In this document: positions 37,460 to 46,030 of the stretch, in pieces
Numbering within the stretch: position 1 is the first letter of the stretch
Layout of the letters: each line of letters opens with the position of its first letter
Assembly: GCF_023715895.1 (NCBI RefSeq)
Contig: NZ_JAMBOO010000001.1
Span: 248,001 to 312,000 of the forward strand
Direction: 5' to 3'
DNA from: Domibacillus indicus
GTDB lineage: Bacteria; Bacillota; Bacilli; Bacillales; Domibacillaceae
DNA length: 64,000 bases
Program-made: the position numbers and the translations under genes
The notes under the pieces: generated by a model
Told to the model about the DNA's origin: nothing
Seen by the model: only the letters and a program-made list of their open reading frames with translations
Databases searched by the model: none

Positions 37460-38145
37460 ACATTCACCCTCACAATTCTTGGTAAATTATTTTTCTGGTT
37501 TACTTCCATCACAAAACCAGTGTCCAGCTCTTTCACACACAGGGCAATATCAGCACTTTTAAATTCTGGCCGGTTATCATCAAAAAACTTTTGTGCCGGC
37601 TCTGCTTCTCTAATTCTCGAAACTGTTTCAAACGCGGAGCAGCCTTTCTCTCCTTCGATAATAGCTTTCATGTATTCGGCACAGGCAAGATCCTCATCGC
37701 CACTCGGATGAGAAGCGATTATATTAATGTCCGCGTTTTTCCCGACGAGCTGGCGAATGTATTGAGCGGTTGTTTTCGCATTGGAAAAGCCCGTTACAAA
37801 TACATGGCTGGCGTTTAATGCATGTAACGCTGCTCTTACTCCATTGGTCGTTTTTTGAACGAGAATTTTCCCCTCCATGTTGTTCGCTTCAAGAAGGCTG
37901 GCTGGAGAGTTATCAAGGTCAAATCCAGGGATGTAGAGCCCCTTCTCTTCACCAGCCAGCATGTATGTGGGATTTTTTTCTTTTGTTTGAAGTGCAGAAT
38001 TGATTGTTTCTGCCAGTAAAATTTCCTCTGCCCCTTTTATAAACGCGTAGTGGGCAAAAGTGAACGCACGAATGACGTCAATCACAACATTCACATCGGC
38101 ACAGCTCAGCTGGTGAGAGTGGCCTTGATAAATTCGGACTGCCAT
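37456..38145 (-). CDS. yitC: 2-phosphosulfolactate phosphatase (ComB family)
   Basis: Mg2+-dependent phosphatase of 229 residues converting phosphosulfolactate to sulfolactate. Family features: VVIDVIRAFTFA near 20-31, LAGEEKG near 63-69, FDLDNSPA near 75-82, TTNGVRAALHA near 99-109 and the late block EDLACAEYMK (near 149-158). GGAGAGGAG precedes the ATG. It is the first gene of the two-gene operon with yitD and diverges from a CysP-type permease. Coupling to yitD by a four-base overlap supports a joint role. Confidence 0.93.
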   Translation of the reverse strand: MAVRIYQGHSHQLSCADVNVVIDVIRAFTFAHYAFIKGAEEILLAETINSALQTKEKNPTYMLAGEEKGLYIPGFDLDNSPASLLEANNMEGKILVQKTTNGVRAALHALNASHVFVTGFSNAKTTAQYIRQLVGKNADINIIASHPSGDEDLACAEYMKAIIEGEKGCSAFETVSRIREAEPAQKFFDDNRPEFKSADIALCVKELDTGFVMEVNQKNNLPRIVRVNV

Positions 38146-38504
38146 TATCTGCTCCTCTCCTTTTAACGTTTTCCCTGCCTGCTGACAAACCGCTTATGTT
38201 AGCATTCATTTGTCTCTCACCTTATCAGCATATAGCTAATTTATTCGTCTATTTTTCAGATGGTTCTTGATTTTTGCTTCTTTGGGCATTTGCTCAGCCT
38301 GCTTTTTTCCATTCGAACTCTTTTTCTAAATGCTGAATAAACTGCTTTTAGGAATTCACCTATTTATTGGTTTTGTTTGTTTCAGGAAGGAGTGCAGCCA
38401 GCTGCAGCACAGCTGCTTGTTTAGGAATAACCCGTACAAGATGCCAGTCCAGTGAGAAAATAGAAGGCGGGCGTTACCCGAATGGATAGGAGCGGAACAG
38501 GAAA
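38146..38504. promoter_or_regulatory. Divergent yitC/cysP intergenic region with structured cysP leader
   Basis: 359 bp without a gene. The part nearest cysP (about 38390-38485) can fold into several hairpins: GCAGC (38394-38398) with GCTGC (38411-38415), CTTGT with ACAAG (38416-38440), and CGGG/CCCG (38468-38480). No S-box signature (the CTTATCAAGAG and GGTGGAGGGA-type blocks) is seen, unlike at metN. No clear intrinsic terminator precedes cysP. The part nearest yitC is AT-rich and shows nothing I can name. Confidence 0.45.
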
Positions 38505-39584
38505 ATGATTACCTTATTGGCTTTTCTGGCAGCCCTTTTCTTTGCACTCAATATCGGTGCAAGCGGAGCCGCTGCCTCCATGGGCATTGCCTATGGTTCT
38601 GGAGCGTTAAAAAACAGGCGGATGGCATTGGTTATTTGCGGAATCGGCGTTTTGCTCGGAGCGGCTTTAGGCGGCGGCGAAGTAGCTAAAACCCTTGGTT
38701 CAGGGATTATTCCACAAGAATTGATCAGCATTCACATTTCCTTGATCATTCTTTGCTCGGCCGCTATTTCACTTTTTATCGCCAATATTTCCGGGATCCC
38801 GCTTTCCACAAGTGAAGTGACGGTAGGAGCGATTGTTGGCGTTGGGGTGGCGTACAAACAAGTATTTATCAGTACGCTGTTGACGATTATGATGTATTGG
38901 ATTCTTATTCCGATTGTAGCCTTTTTTTTCGCCTGGCTTTTAAATAAAGGAGTAAAACAAGCAGAAGCCCGGCTGTTGTTTTTAAAAAAGCCGAAATGGA
39001 TCAAAATTTTGTCCGTATTAGTGATCTGCACAGGATTTTTGGAAGCTTTTTCAGCCGGTATGAACAATGTCGCCAACTCGATCGGTCCGCTCGCTGCTTC
39101 CGGGCTGATCTCTATCCAAAACGGGATTGTGATCGGCGGACTATTTACTGCAGCGGGCGCGCTGCTGCTCGGCGCAAAAGTGATCGAAACAAATGGGAAA
39201 AAGCTGACCGACCTGAGTCTGCTTCAAGGAAGTGCGGTTTCAGGTCTCGGCGGGACACTCGTGATTATTGCTTCTCTATTCGGCATTCCTGTTCCACAAA
39301 CCCAGGTGACCACATGCAGTATTCTCGGTATAGGCTTTTCGGAAGAAGGCGCAAAAATATTTCAAAAAGGCATTATCAGCAGGCTGCTGAAAGTATGGCT
39401 CGTGTCCCCGCTTTTTTCTCTGGTTATTTCCTACAACCTCGTTAAGCTGTTTTTGGATTTTGATCTTTATGCCGTCATCGTGGGTGCTTCTGTTTTTGCA
39501 GCTACGATTGGCTCGATCAGCTTGATTAAACCGATCGGCCTTGCAAAGCCTGCTTTCCTAAAAGAAGGAAATAAAGTTAAATAA
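38505..39584 (+). CDS. cysP: Sulfate permease of the PiT family (CysP-like)
   Basis: Secondary transporter of 359 residues and about 11 membrane helices. It belongs to the inorganic phosphate transporter (PiT) family but is closer to B. subtilis CysP, a sulfate permease, than to PitA. The duplicated signature appears as NIGASGAAASMGIAYGSGA (about 16-34) and GMNNVANSIGPLAA (about 185-198). The position next to the sulfolactate genes favours sulfate over phosphate. The start has AGGAAA close by and AGGAG at 14 bases, a weak arrangement. Confidence 0.88.
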   Translation: MITLLAFLAALFFALNIGASGAAASMGIAYGSGALKNRRMALVICGIGVLLGAALGGGEVAKTLGSGIIPQELISIHISLIILCSAAISLFIANISGIPLSTSEVTVGAIVGVGVAYKQVFISTLLTIMMYWILIPIVAFFFAWLLNKGVKQAEARLLFLKKPKWIKILSVLVICTGFLEAFSAGMNNVANSIGPLAASGLISIQNGIVIGGLFTAAGALLLGAKVIETNGKKLTDLSLLQGSAVSGLGGTLVIIASLFGIPVPQTQVTTCSILGIGFSEEGAKIFQKGIISRLLKVWLVSPLFSLVISYNLVKLFLDFDLYAVIVGASVFAATIGSISLIKPIGLAKPAFLKEGNKVK

Positions 39585-39606
39585 GCTGGATCGTTCAAAA
39601 ATAAAG

Positions 39607-39640
39607 AAAGGACCGGAACACATATAGATCGTCCGGTCCT
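39607..39640. terminator. Hairpin terminator between cysP and yitG
   Basis: AGGACCGGA/TCCGGTCCT, 9 bp, with a 14-nt loop. On the minus strand it is followed by TTTCTTTATTTTT, suitable for ending yitG. A second small stem, CCTGTC/GACAGG, overlaps its right edge. Confidence 0.7.
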
Positions 39641-39659
39641 GTCAAGACAGGGAAAGTCT

Positions 39660-40913
39660 TCAGTTTTCGATTTCCTTTACCTGAATAAATTTCATGACCA
39701 CAAATAGCATAATCAGTCCCAGTACGCCTGCTGTAATATACCCTCCATTTAAAAATTTTGCCATCACGATAGACATCAAAGGCGGCCCTGCTGCTACCCC
39801 GGCAAACCGGGCTGCACTGTAAAAAGAGGTAATAGTGCCTCTTTCTTCTTTTTTGATGTTCTCTGTAATAATGGCATCCAGTACAGGCATAACAGCTCCA
39901 ATCGACGTTCCCAGGATGCTGGTCACTACCAAAAGAAGGATCAGCTGCTTGCTGACAAAACCAACAAATACCACACTAATAGATGTAATAATCAAACAAA
40001 CAATAAGGATTTTCCTCATAGTTGGCAAATTCCCTTTGATTTTGCGCCCGACTGTAAACGCCACAATACAAAGCAGGAAAAGCGGAATTGCTAATATAAA
40101 ACCTTTTTTGATGTCAAAAATTTGATGTACTTTCTCCAAAATGTCCGATAGGTAAAATAACACACTGAATAATACCAAAAACACATAAAATCCCAAAAGA
40201 AAAACGGTAAAAAGCCATTTCCCTTCTTTTTTAAGGGTCTTTTTCGTATTATTTAAAAATTCCTTGAATTTTTTAGGCTTTCCCTGTTTTTCCGGTTCTT
40301 TAACAAAGAAAAAAATCAATGCGATTGAAATCAAACTGAAAACAGAAATAGCGAAAAAGGGCACAAACCATAAAAAGGCGGCCAGTATAGATCCGAGGAT
40401 CGGGCTTAACGCTTTTCCAAATGTATTCGACGTTTCAATGGTCCCTAAACAGGCACTTGTTTTTTCCGCATTGTCCTTGTAAAGATCTCCCACCAGCGGC
40501 AGGATAACAGGCATCGCTCCCGCTGAACCAAACCCCTGCAGAATCCGGCCGATAATAATCCAGGCATAGGGATCGGCCATTTTCCAGGAGGCAAACCCGG
40601 CAATGAGTCCTCCAATGAGGGCGAGAATCAAGCTGGGCAAAATGATTTTTTTTCGTCCAAGCCGATCCGATAAATATCCCGCAAGCGGAATTAAAAGAAC
40701 AGCCGCAACCGAGTAACTTGTGATAATCATACTGGACTGAAAAGGGGAAATGCCCACCTTTTTTTCCATGATCGGCAAAACCGGTATCAGCATAGAATTT
40801 CCTAACGTCATGATGAGCGGAATGGAAGCCATACTTACAACACACCATATACTTACTTTCTCAGCCTGTTTCCCCACATGCACACCCCGTTTAATGTTTT
40901 TGTGACAGCTCAT
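39660..40913 (-). CDS. yitG: MFS transporter YitG-like
   Basis: Major facilitator of about 417 residues with 12 membrane helices. The MFS motif A, GYLSDRLGRKK, is clear (about residue 76 of this form) and RILQGFGSAGAMPV follows. It resembles B. subtilis YitG, annotated as a putative efflux transporter; the neighbourhood suggests a sulfolactate exporter, but that is inference. The start is uncertain: ATG 40913 has AAGGAG at 12 bases, while GTG 40877 has GGGGTG at five bases and would remove 12 residues. The frame is open to 40988. Confidence 0.83.
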   Translation of the reverse strand: MSCHKNIKRGVHVGKQAEKVSIWCVVSMASIPLIMTLGNSMLIPVLPIMEKKVGISPFQSSMIITSYSVAAVLLIPLAGYLSDRLGRKKIILPSLILALIGGLIAGFASWKMADPYAWIIIGRILQGFGSAGAMPVILPLVGDLYKDNAEKTSACLGTIETSNTFGKALSPILGSILAAFLWFVPFFAISVFSLISIALIFFFVKEPEKQGKPKKFKEFLNNTKKTLKKEGKWLFTVFLLGFYVFLVLFSVLFYLSDILEKVHQIFDIKKGFILAIPLFLLCIVAFTVGRKIKGNLPTMRKILIVCLIITSISVVFVGFVSKQLILLLVVTSILGTSIGAVMPVLDAIITENIKKEERGTITSFYSAARFAGVAAGPPLMSIVMAKFLNGGYITAGVLGLIMLFVVMKFIQVKEIEN

Positions 40914-41015
40914 TAAATGTATGGTCTCCTTGCGTATTCTTTTTATACAGTGCCGCATACACTTTAAAAAGAAGGACGAGCACGCCATTTTATATGTAAT
41001 TGGGGATGATTTTTT

Positions 41016-41672
41016 CTGAAAACCAACAATAAAAGTTATGCTCCATTGACCTTCCGCGCTTTAGTCAGAAAGTATTTTTTAGTCAGTGTGGGAGCGGTTA
41101 TGCAGGGCTTCGCTATGGGCGTGTTTTTATTCCCTAACTTTATTCCTTCCGGCGGCGGCGCCGGGCTGACTGTACTGCTGAATTACTGGCTGGATATTCC
41201 AATAAGCATTGCGCTGTGGCTTGTTAATTCTTCTATGCTTTTGTTCGCTGTTCACTATTTAGGAGGCATGAGTGCTTTAGGTACACTGCTCGGCATTACG
41301 ATTACCTCTATTTCGGTCAACATCTTTAACGTATACCTAGAATCACCATTTTCAAATGTATGGATTGATTTGTTTTTTGGCTCCCTCTTTTTTGGTACAG
41401 GCGTATCCATTTTATTAAGGCAGGGAGTATCAAACGGAGGAGTTGGCGTCATCGCTTTAATTATTGCCAAGTACAGGCATGTGAATCCCAGTAAACCGCT
41501 TTTTTGGATTAATGGTTTTATTTTCCTGATCACAGCTTATGCCATCGCTTGGGAAATTGTCGTCCAAGCTCTTATTTGCCAATGGATGTCCACAAGAACC
41601 ATTGGCTGGCTGTATACCGTTCCCCGCCCTAAAAACATTCTGACTTTTGATTTTATCTGGCGTAAAAAATAA
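41016..41672 (+). CDS. yitE: YitT/UPF0750 membrane protein YitE-like
   Basis: Membrane protein of 208-218 residues with five to six helices, matching the YitT/UPF0750 family core (FLFPNFIPSGGGAGLTVLLNY near the N-terminus, a block of about 21 residues cited only by its ends FLFPN and VLLNY). It lacks the C-terminal DUF2179 domain of longer members, as does B. subtilis YitE as I recall it. There is no ATG. TTG 41046 has no ribosome site; CTG 41016 has GGGGAT eight bases upstream and gives a natural N-terminus. I tentatively use CTG. Confidence 0.72.
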   Translation: MKTNNKSYAPLTFRALVRKYFLVSVGAVMQGFAMGVFLFPNFIPSGGGAGLTVLLNYWLDIPISIALWLVNSSMLLFAVHYLGGMSALGTLLGITITSISVNIFNVYLESPFSNVWIDLFFGSLFFGTGVSILLRQGVSNGGVGVIALIIAKYRHVNPSKPLFWINGFIFLITAYAIAWEIVVQALICQWMSTRTIGWLYTVPRPKNILTFDFIWRKK

Positions 41673-41724
41673 ATCATTCCCCATGAAAATAGGAATGGTT
41701 CGCTGTTTACTGTAAATAATATAA

Positions 41725-41757
41725 AAAGCCGGATTACCTTATCGGTAATCCAGCTTT
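41725..41757 (-). terminator. Terminator of NSS/metS operon
   Basis: On the minus strand GCTGGATTACC/GGTAATCCGGC, loop GATAA, followed by T5; about 50 bp after the metS stop. Confidence 0.85.
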
Positions 41758-41807
41758 GATTTTGCAAAGTATTCAGCAGAGCAGCGTTTAAATCCGCTTT
41801 TTTGCTA

Positions 41808-41921
41808 TTATGAATGTTTGTTTTCTTTTGCTTTTTTTACTGCGTGACCAATGCTGGCACCAAGGCCGCCCCAAATGATCACAACCCCAATGACCATCAT
41901 CACAATTGCACTTGTATCCAT
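41808..41921 (-). CDS. metS: MetS-type small subunit of NSS transporter
   Basis: 37-residue single-span protein. The hydrophobic helix IVMMVIGVVIIWGGLGASIG (about 6-25) is followed by a basic tail KKAKENK. It fits the MetS family, the small partner of NSS methionine/alanine importers first described in Corynebacterium. ATG 41921 shares one base with the stop codon of the large subunit and has AGGAGG seven bases upstream. Its tiny size and coupling to the NSS gene make the assignment firm. No catalytic role is expected; it likely stabilises or activates the permease. Confidence 0.85.
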   Translation of the reverse strand: MDTSAIVMMVIGVVIIWGGLGASIGHAVKKAKENKHS

Positions 41922-43414
41922 TATAGCCCCTCCTTGCTGTTCCGGCTTAAAGGCTTAATAAACATAAAGACTACCCCAATGATAATGGCAAGTGCTGCCG
42001 TACCCCAGCCGTAGGTAATCAGGAATGAAAGCGGGTAATCCTCATATGGAGTAGACAAGTCCTGACGAATGTTATCAAACATCATATAAGCCAGCACGAT
42101 AGGCGTTAAAATCATTAAGCAGAATTTCCACCATGCACCCAGCTTTATGTCAGAAACGGCATCCGCATGCTGTTTCAACGAATCCAATTCTTTAAATACC
42201 CAGGCAACAAGAATAACTTCAACGAACCCAGCGAACACAATTCCATACAAGTTGATAAAATGATCTACCGTGTCTAAAAAGAAAAGACCGCCTTTTGTGG
42301 CGTATAAAAGTGAAATTAACGCTGAAAGGCCTCCCCCTACTGCTACAGATACTGTTCGGGAAATATTAAATTTCTCCTGCAGTCCTGCCACAAACGTTTC
42401 AATAATGGAGATAAGCGATGTTAACCCTGCAAGCGTAAGCGAGATAAAAAATAAGAATCCAAAAAATCCACTTGCTACTGGAAACTCATTAATAATTTGC
42501 GGGAAGACGGCAAAAGCTAAAATGATTCCGCTTGATACAACTTCTTCTACCGCTACACCCTGTTGCTGTGCCATAAACCCAAGAGCGGCAAAAACACCAA
42601 AGCCAGCAAGCAACTCAAATGAGGAATTTGCAAAAGCTGTAATAAAAGCATTATTCGTAATATCTGCTTTTTTCGGCAGATAGCTGGAGTAAGTAATCAT
42701 GATAGCAAACCCGACTGACAAACTAAAGAAAATTTGGCCGTAAGCTGCAATCCATACTTTACCATCCGAAATTTTAGACCAATCCGGCTGGAAAAAGGCA
42801 TTTAAGCCTTCAACAGCTCCTGGCAAAGTCAACGCGCGTACTACAACAATAAAGAATAAAATAACAAGAAGCGGAAGCATAAATTTCGTAGCTGCTTCAA
42901 TTCCTTTTTTAACACCTGAAAACATAATGCCCAATGTTACAATCCACACAAGCAATAACGGAAGAAGAACACCACCTGCAAACCCGCCAAGCTGGCCCGG
43001 TTCACCTACTTGTAAATATTCTCCCAGCAAAAAGTCCTGCGGGGCGTTACCCCATGATTTTGTAAATGAGAAAAATGAATACGATGTAGCCCATGCAATA
43101 ATAACAGAATAATACGTTGCAATGAAAAAAGAAATTGCTAGCTGCCACCAGCCAAGCCACTCTGACTTTCTATTAATTCTTGTCATTGTCAGCGGTGCAG
43201 AACCGCGATACTTGTGACCCATTGTAAATTCCATAATAAGCAGTGGGATTCCGGCTGTTAATAAAGCGAACAAATAGGGAAGGAAAAAAGCACCTCCGCC
43301 ATTTTCATACGCTACTGCGGGGAAACGCCAAATGTTTCCGAGTCCGACTGCCGAGCCAACCGCTGCCATAATAAATCCAGCGCGGGACCCCCATTGTGGA
43401 CGATTTTGTTCCAT
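41921..43414 (-). CDS. Na+-dependent NSS amino acid transporter (MetP type)
   Basis: Neurotransmitter:sodium symporter family protein, 497 residues with 12 membrane helices. The signature RAGFIMAAVGSAVGLGNIWRFP (about 22 residues, cited by its ends RAGFIM and NIWRFP) forms helix 1 with the Na+ and substrate sites. With MetS downstream, import of methionine or alanine is likely. ATG 43414 (MEQNRPQW) is chosen because AAGGAGG lies nine bases upstream; the frame extends 20 codons further without support. Confidence 0.88.
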   Translation of the reverse strand: MEQNRPQWGSRAGFIMAAVGSAVGLGNIWRFPAVAYENGGGAFFLPYLFALLTAGIPLLIMEFTMGHKYRGSAPLTMTRINRKSEWLGWWQLAISFFIATYYSVIIAWATSYSFFSFTKSWGNAPQDFLLGEYLQVGEPGQLGGFAGGVLLPLLLVWIVTLGIMFSGVKKGIEAATKFMLPLLVILFFIVVVRALTLPGAVEGLNAFFQPDWSKISDGKVWIAAYGQIFFSLSVGFAIMITYSSYLPKKADITNNAFITAFANSSFELLAGFGVFAALGFMAQQQGVAVEEVVSSGIILAFAVFPQIINEFPVASGFFGFLFFISLTLAGLTSLISIIETFVAGLQEKFNISRTVSVAVGGGLSALISLLYATKGGLFFLDTVDHFINLYGIVFAGFVEVILVAWVFKELDSLKQHADAVSDIKLGAWWKFCLMILTPIVLAYMMFDNIRQDLSTPYEDYPLSFLITYGWGTAALAIIIGVVFMFIKPLSRNSKEGL

Positions 43415-43478
43415 ATATATGGACCTCCTTGAATGTTCAAAATTTTGTATTTTCAGATAATTTCCGAAGACCATCTTT

Positions 43479-43507
43479 ATTATAATCTTCTTTAAAATAT
43501 TCGTAAA
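43479..43507 (-). promoter_or_regulatory. Promoter of NSS/metS operon
   Basis: Minus strand: -35 TTTACG (43502-43507), 17-bp spacer, -10 TATAAT (43479-43484), about 60 bp before the start codon. Confidence 0.6.
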
Positions 43508-43569
43508 TATCTTTTTTATTATTTTTTTAGAATAATTCAGTTAATTATCTATGAATCCGCTTACCCAAC

Positions 43570-43610
43570 AAAAAAGACCTGTATATTTTCCATATACAGG
43601 TCTTTTTTTC
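43570..43610 (-). terminator. Terminator of nhaC-type gene
   Basis: Stem AAAGACCTGTATAT/ATATACAGGTCTTT, 14 bp, loop of five, with T-runs on both sides; ends the antiporter transcript, whose stop codon is at 43620. Confidence 0.92.
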
Positions 43611-43619
43611 TAAAAAATT

Positions 43620-45188
43620 TTACTTTGTTCTTTTTAAAATAAAAGCCAATATAACTAGTAAAAGAATCGTCACGACAAGCCCAAGAAACATATTTTCCGT
43701 AAAACCGAGCACAAGATAACCCGCCGCTGCCACTAAAGCGGATACGAGCGCATAAGGAATTTGTGTTATCACATGGTCCATGTGGTTGCTTCCTGCCCCG
43801 GTTGATGAAAGAATCGTTGTATCTGAAATCGGCGAGCAGTGGTCTCCGAATACAGCACCCGCTAAAACGGCTGCCAAAGCCGGCAGTAAAAGCGAAATAT
43901 CTGTTGCTGCTGCGATTTCACCGGCAATCGGAAGAAGAATCCCAAACGATCCCCAGCTTGTTCCAGTTGCAAAAGCCATAATACCGGCTGTCACAAATAA
44001 AATCATCGGTAAAAAGCCAATGTTCAAGTCAGATTTTTCTACAAGGCCGGCTAAATACGTGCCTGTTCCAAGCTCACCAATCAATGCTACGATCGTCCAC
44101 GCTAAAAATAAAATATACACTGCGGGAAGCATGGATTTAATGCCTTCGACTATCCCTTTCCCTAATACAGCACCGGCTCCCTCAGGGAACACAGCGGCCT
44201 GTCGTGCAAAAACCACCAATGCTGTAATAAGCCCGATGACTCCACCAATAAACAATGATTTTGCTACATCTGTGTTTTCAAAAATAGCAAAAATGTCTGC
44301 GCCTTCTCCTGCCGCTTTGGAGCCCGTAAAAAGCATAGCTGCGACCGTACCGATAATCAATGCTACAATCGGCCAGACAAGTCCTCCGATCGTGCCGCGG
44401 TCACTCACCGGCAAATCTTCTTTTAGCTCACCAGGGATTTCACGGCCGCTGAATACCACTTCTCCTGTTTGAATAGCATGATTTTCATGCTTTTTCATTG
44501 GTCCAAACTCCCTGTTTAATACCGCAACAAGAAAGACCATTCCGAGTGCCGCCCAAACGTAGTAATTCATAGGAATCATTTGCATAAACGCTGAGAAAGC
44601 GGTGATATCCGTTACTTGGTGAGCAGTTAAAATGGTGCCAATCAATCCTATGATGTAAGCGCCCCAGCTTGATACCGGTGCTACTACGCAAACCGGAGCA
44701 GATGTCGAGTCAATGATATAAGCAAGCTTGGCACGTGAAATACGATGGCGGTCAGTAATAGGCCGTGATACCTGGCCTACTGCAAGTGCATTAAAATAGT
44801 CATCAATAAAGATCAAAATACCAAGTAAAGCTGCCATTATTTGAGCACCGGTGCGTGACTTTACACGTGTAACAGCCCATTCCCCGAAAGCGCGGCTGCC
44901 ACCGGAAATAGTAATAAACGCTGTAATGATACCTAGAATCAGCAAAAAGAAAATAATATATAAATTCCATTCACTCCATTCAAATGCTCCATCTGTTCTT
45001 GTGTACACATTAGCAGATAATGCTCCCCAAGCGATCGAGAAGGTTTTCCCAATTTCAAAATCAGCAAGCAAAAAAGCTGCCGCTATAATCCCAACACCAA
45101 GCGACAAAAGCACACGGCGTGTTAAAACCACCATTACAATCGCCAGGACCGGCGGTAAAAGTGAAAAAATTGTATTTTCCAAAAGCAT
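43620..45188 (-). CDS. Na+/H+ antiporter NhaC family
   Basis: Antiporter of 522 residues with about 13 membrane segments. Typical family blocks are LIFIDDYFNALAVGQVSRPITD (near 123-144; ends quoted as LIFIDDYF and SRPITD) and GDHCSPISDTTILSSTGAG (near 444-462), which includes the conserved DHCSPISDT. Likely exchanges Na+ for H+ across the membrane, adding to Mrp. ATG 45188 (MLLENTIF) has GGAGG four bases upstream; a longer in-frame start at 45221 is unsupported and would overlap the preceding terminator. Confidence 0.9.
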   Translation of the reverse strand: MLLENTIFSLLPPVLAIVMVVLTRRVLLSLGVGIIAAAFLLADFEIGKTFSIAWGALSANVYTRTDGAFEWSEWNLYIIFFLLILGIITAFITISGGSRAFGEWAVTRVKSRTGAQIMAALLGILIFIDDYFNALAVGQVSRPITDRHRISRAKLAYIIDSTSAPVCVVAPVSSWGAYIIGLIGTILTAHQVTDITAFSAFMQMIPMNYYVWAALGMVFLVAVLNREFGPMKKHENHAIQTGEVVFSGREIPGELKEDLPVSDRGTIGGLVWPIVALIIGTVAAMLFTGSKAAGEGADIFAIFENTDVAKSLFIGGVIGLITALVVFARQAAVFPEGAGAVLGKGIVEGIKSMLPAVYILFLAWTIVALIGELGTGTYLAGLVEKSDLNIGFLPMILFVTAGIMAFATGTSWGSFGILLPIAGEIAAATDISLLLPALAAVLAGAVFGDHCSPISDTTILSSTGAGSNHMDHVITQIPYALVSALVAAAGYLVLGFTENMFLGLVVTILLLVILAFILKRTK

Positions 45189-45209
45189 TTCTCCTCCATT
45201 TTGTGCAAT

Positions 45210-45241
45210 AAAAAAAAGCAATGGCTTATTGGCTGCATTGC
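45210..45241 (-). terminator. Terminator of yunB overlapping the nhaC promoter region
   Basis: On the minus strand GCAATG (45236-45241) pairs with CATTGC (45218-45223) and T8 follows (45210-45217). The hairpin ends 22 bases before the antiporter start codon. Confidence 0.65.
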
Positions 45242-45243
45242 CT

Positions 45244-45273
45244 TTATAATTTATTTCTTTAACATCGTATCAA
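45244..45273 (-). promoter_or_regulatory. Candidate promoter of nhaC-type gene
   Basis: Minus strand: -35 TTGATA (45268-45273), spacer 17-18 bp, -10 ATTATA/TTATAA (45244-45250). The start of transcription would fall inside the 5' arm of the yunB terminator. Confidence 0.45.
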
Positions 45274-45298
45274 AAAATACAGACCTTTTCTATGCTTT

Positions 45299-46030
45299 TT
45301 ATTTTGACGGTACATTGATGGCATCTGGATTATAGTAATTTGGCACCGTTCCATGAACAAGCCCCATCGCTACAGGAAGTGTTTGTTTGACGACTGTTGT
45401 ATCCACCGCAAATGGAACGATAACTTCTACGCTGACTTCAAGTTCAATGTATACTTCTACATAAGCAGAGTTAATACCGAACGGCTCCACTTTTGTTTTG
45501 ACATTCGATGTAACGTCCCCGATGGCATGAAAGCGAATCGGAATACGCGGTCCAAGATTGCCAAGAATAGCGTTATTTGTAATTTGTCCGAGCGGGATCG
45601 TGTAAGCAATCCCCTGCGCCCGTGCTGTTTCTTCCGTATCAATTTCGACACCTGAGATCTCTTCAAGTTCCGTTAAATTACCCGCTTCCGCTTTGTCCAG
45701 GTTTTCTTCGGCAAGATCGGTCACTTCGGCAAGCACCCTGTTGATCACTTCCGCATTAAACGTCGTCGACCCTCCATCGCCTTTTTCGGTCGTCATGATA
45801 TCTTTTATATCAAGATTTTCGGTAATTTCCTCACTGATCGCTTTTTGCAGAACCATTGAAGCAATTTTGTTCGTCTGCGCCTCAGCGAAGTTTAAAATGA
45901 CTGGCTGAATATTCCGGTTGATCAGCCAAAGAACAAAAATAATGCCGGCAATAAACAAAATAACAACAGTTAAAAAGCGGCGGCGGCCCGATGATGAAGC
46001 ACGGCTTTTCCATTTCCTGCGCCTGCGCAT
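45299..46030 (-). CDS. yunB: Sporulation protein YunB
   Basis: 243-residue membrane-anchored protein. A very basic N-terminus (MRRRRKWKSR) is followed by one membrane span (about 19-40) and an extracytoplasmic domain. In B. subtilis YunB belongs to the mother-cell sporulation regulon; its exact role is unknown. Family blocks: KAISEEI, NAEVINRVLAEV and a late PFAVDTTVVKQTLPVAMGLVHG-type stretch near 207-228. ATG 46030 has AAGGAGG seven bases upstream, inside a terminator stem. Confidence 0.88.
   Translation of the reverse strand: MRRRRKWKSRASSSGRRRFLTVVILFIAGIIFVLWLINRNIQPVILNFAEAQTNKIASMVLQKAISEEITENLDIKDIMTTEKGDGGSTTFNAEVINRVLAEVTDLAEENLDKAEAGNLTELEEISGVEIDTEETARAQGIAYTIPLGQITNNAILGNLGPRIPIRFHAIGDVTSNVKTKVEPFGINSAYVEVYIELEVSVEVIVPFAVDTTVVKQTLPVAMGLVHGTVPNYYNPDAINVPSK

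Noticed and set aside
38146-38504. S-box or T-box in front of cysP
   Set aside because: None of the consensus blocks seen at metN, and no T-box GGGTGG-type sequence or terminator, could be found.
43780-44472. 230-codon plus-strand frame
   Set aside because: Antisense to the conserved NhaC-type gene; composition is that of a complementary-strand artefact.
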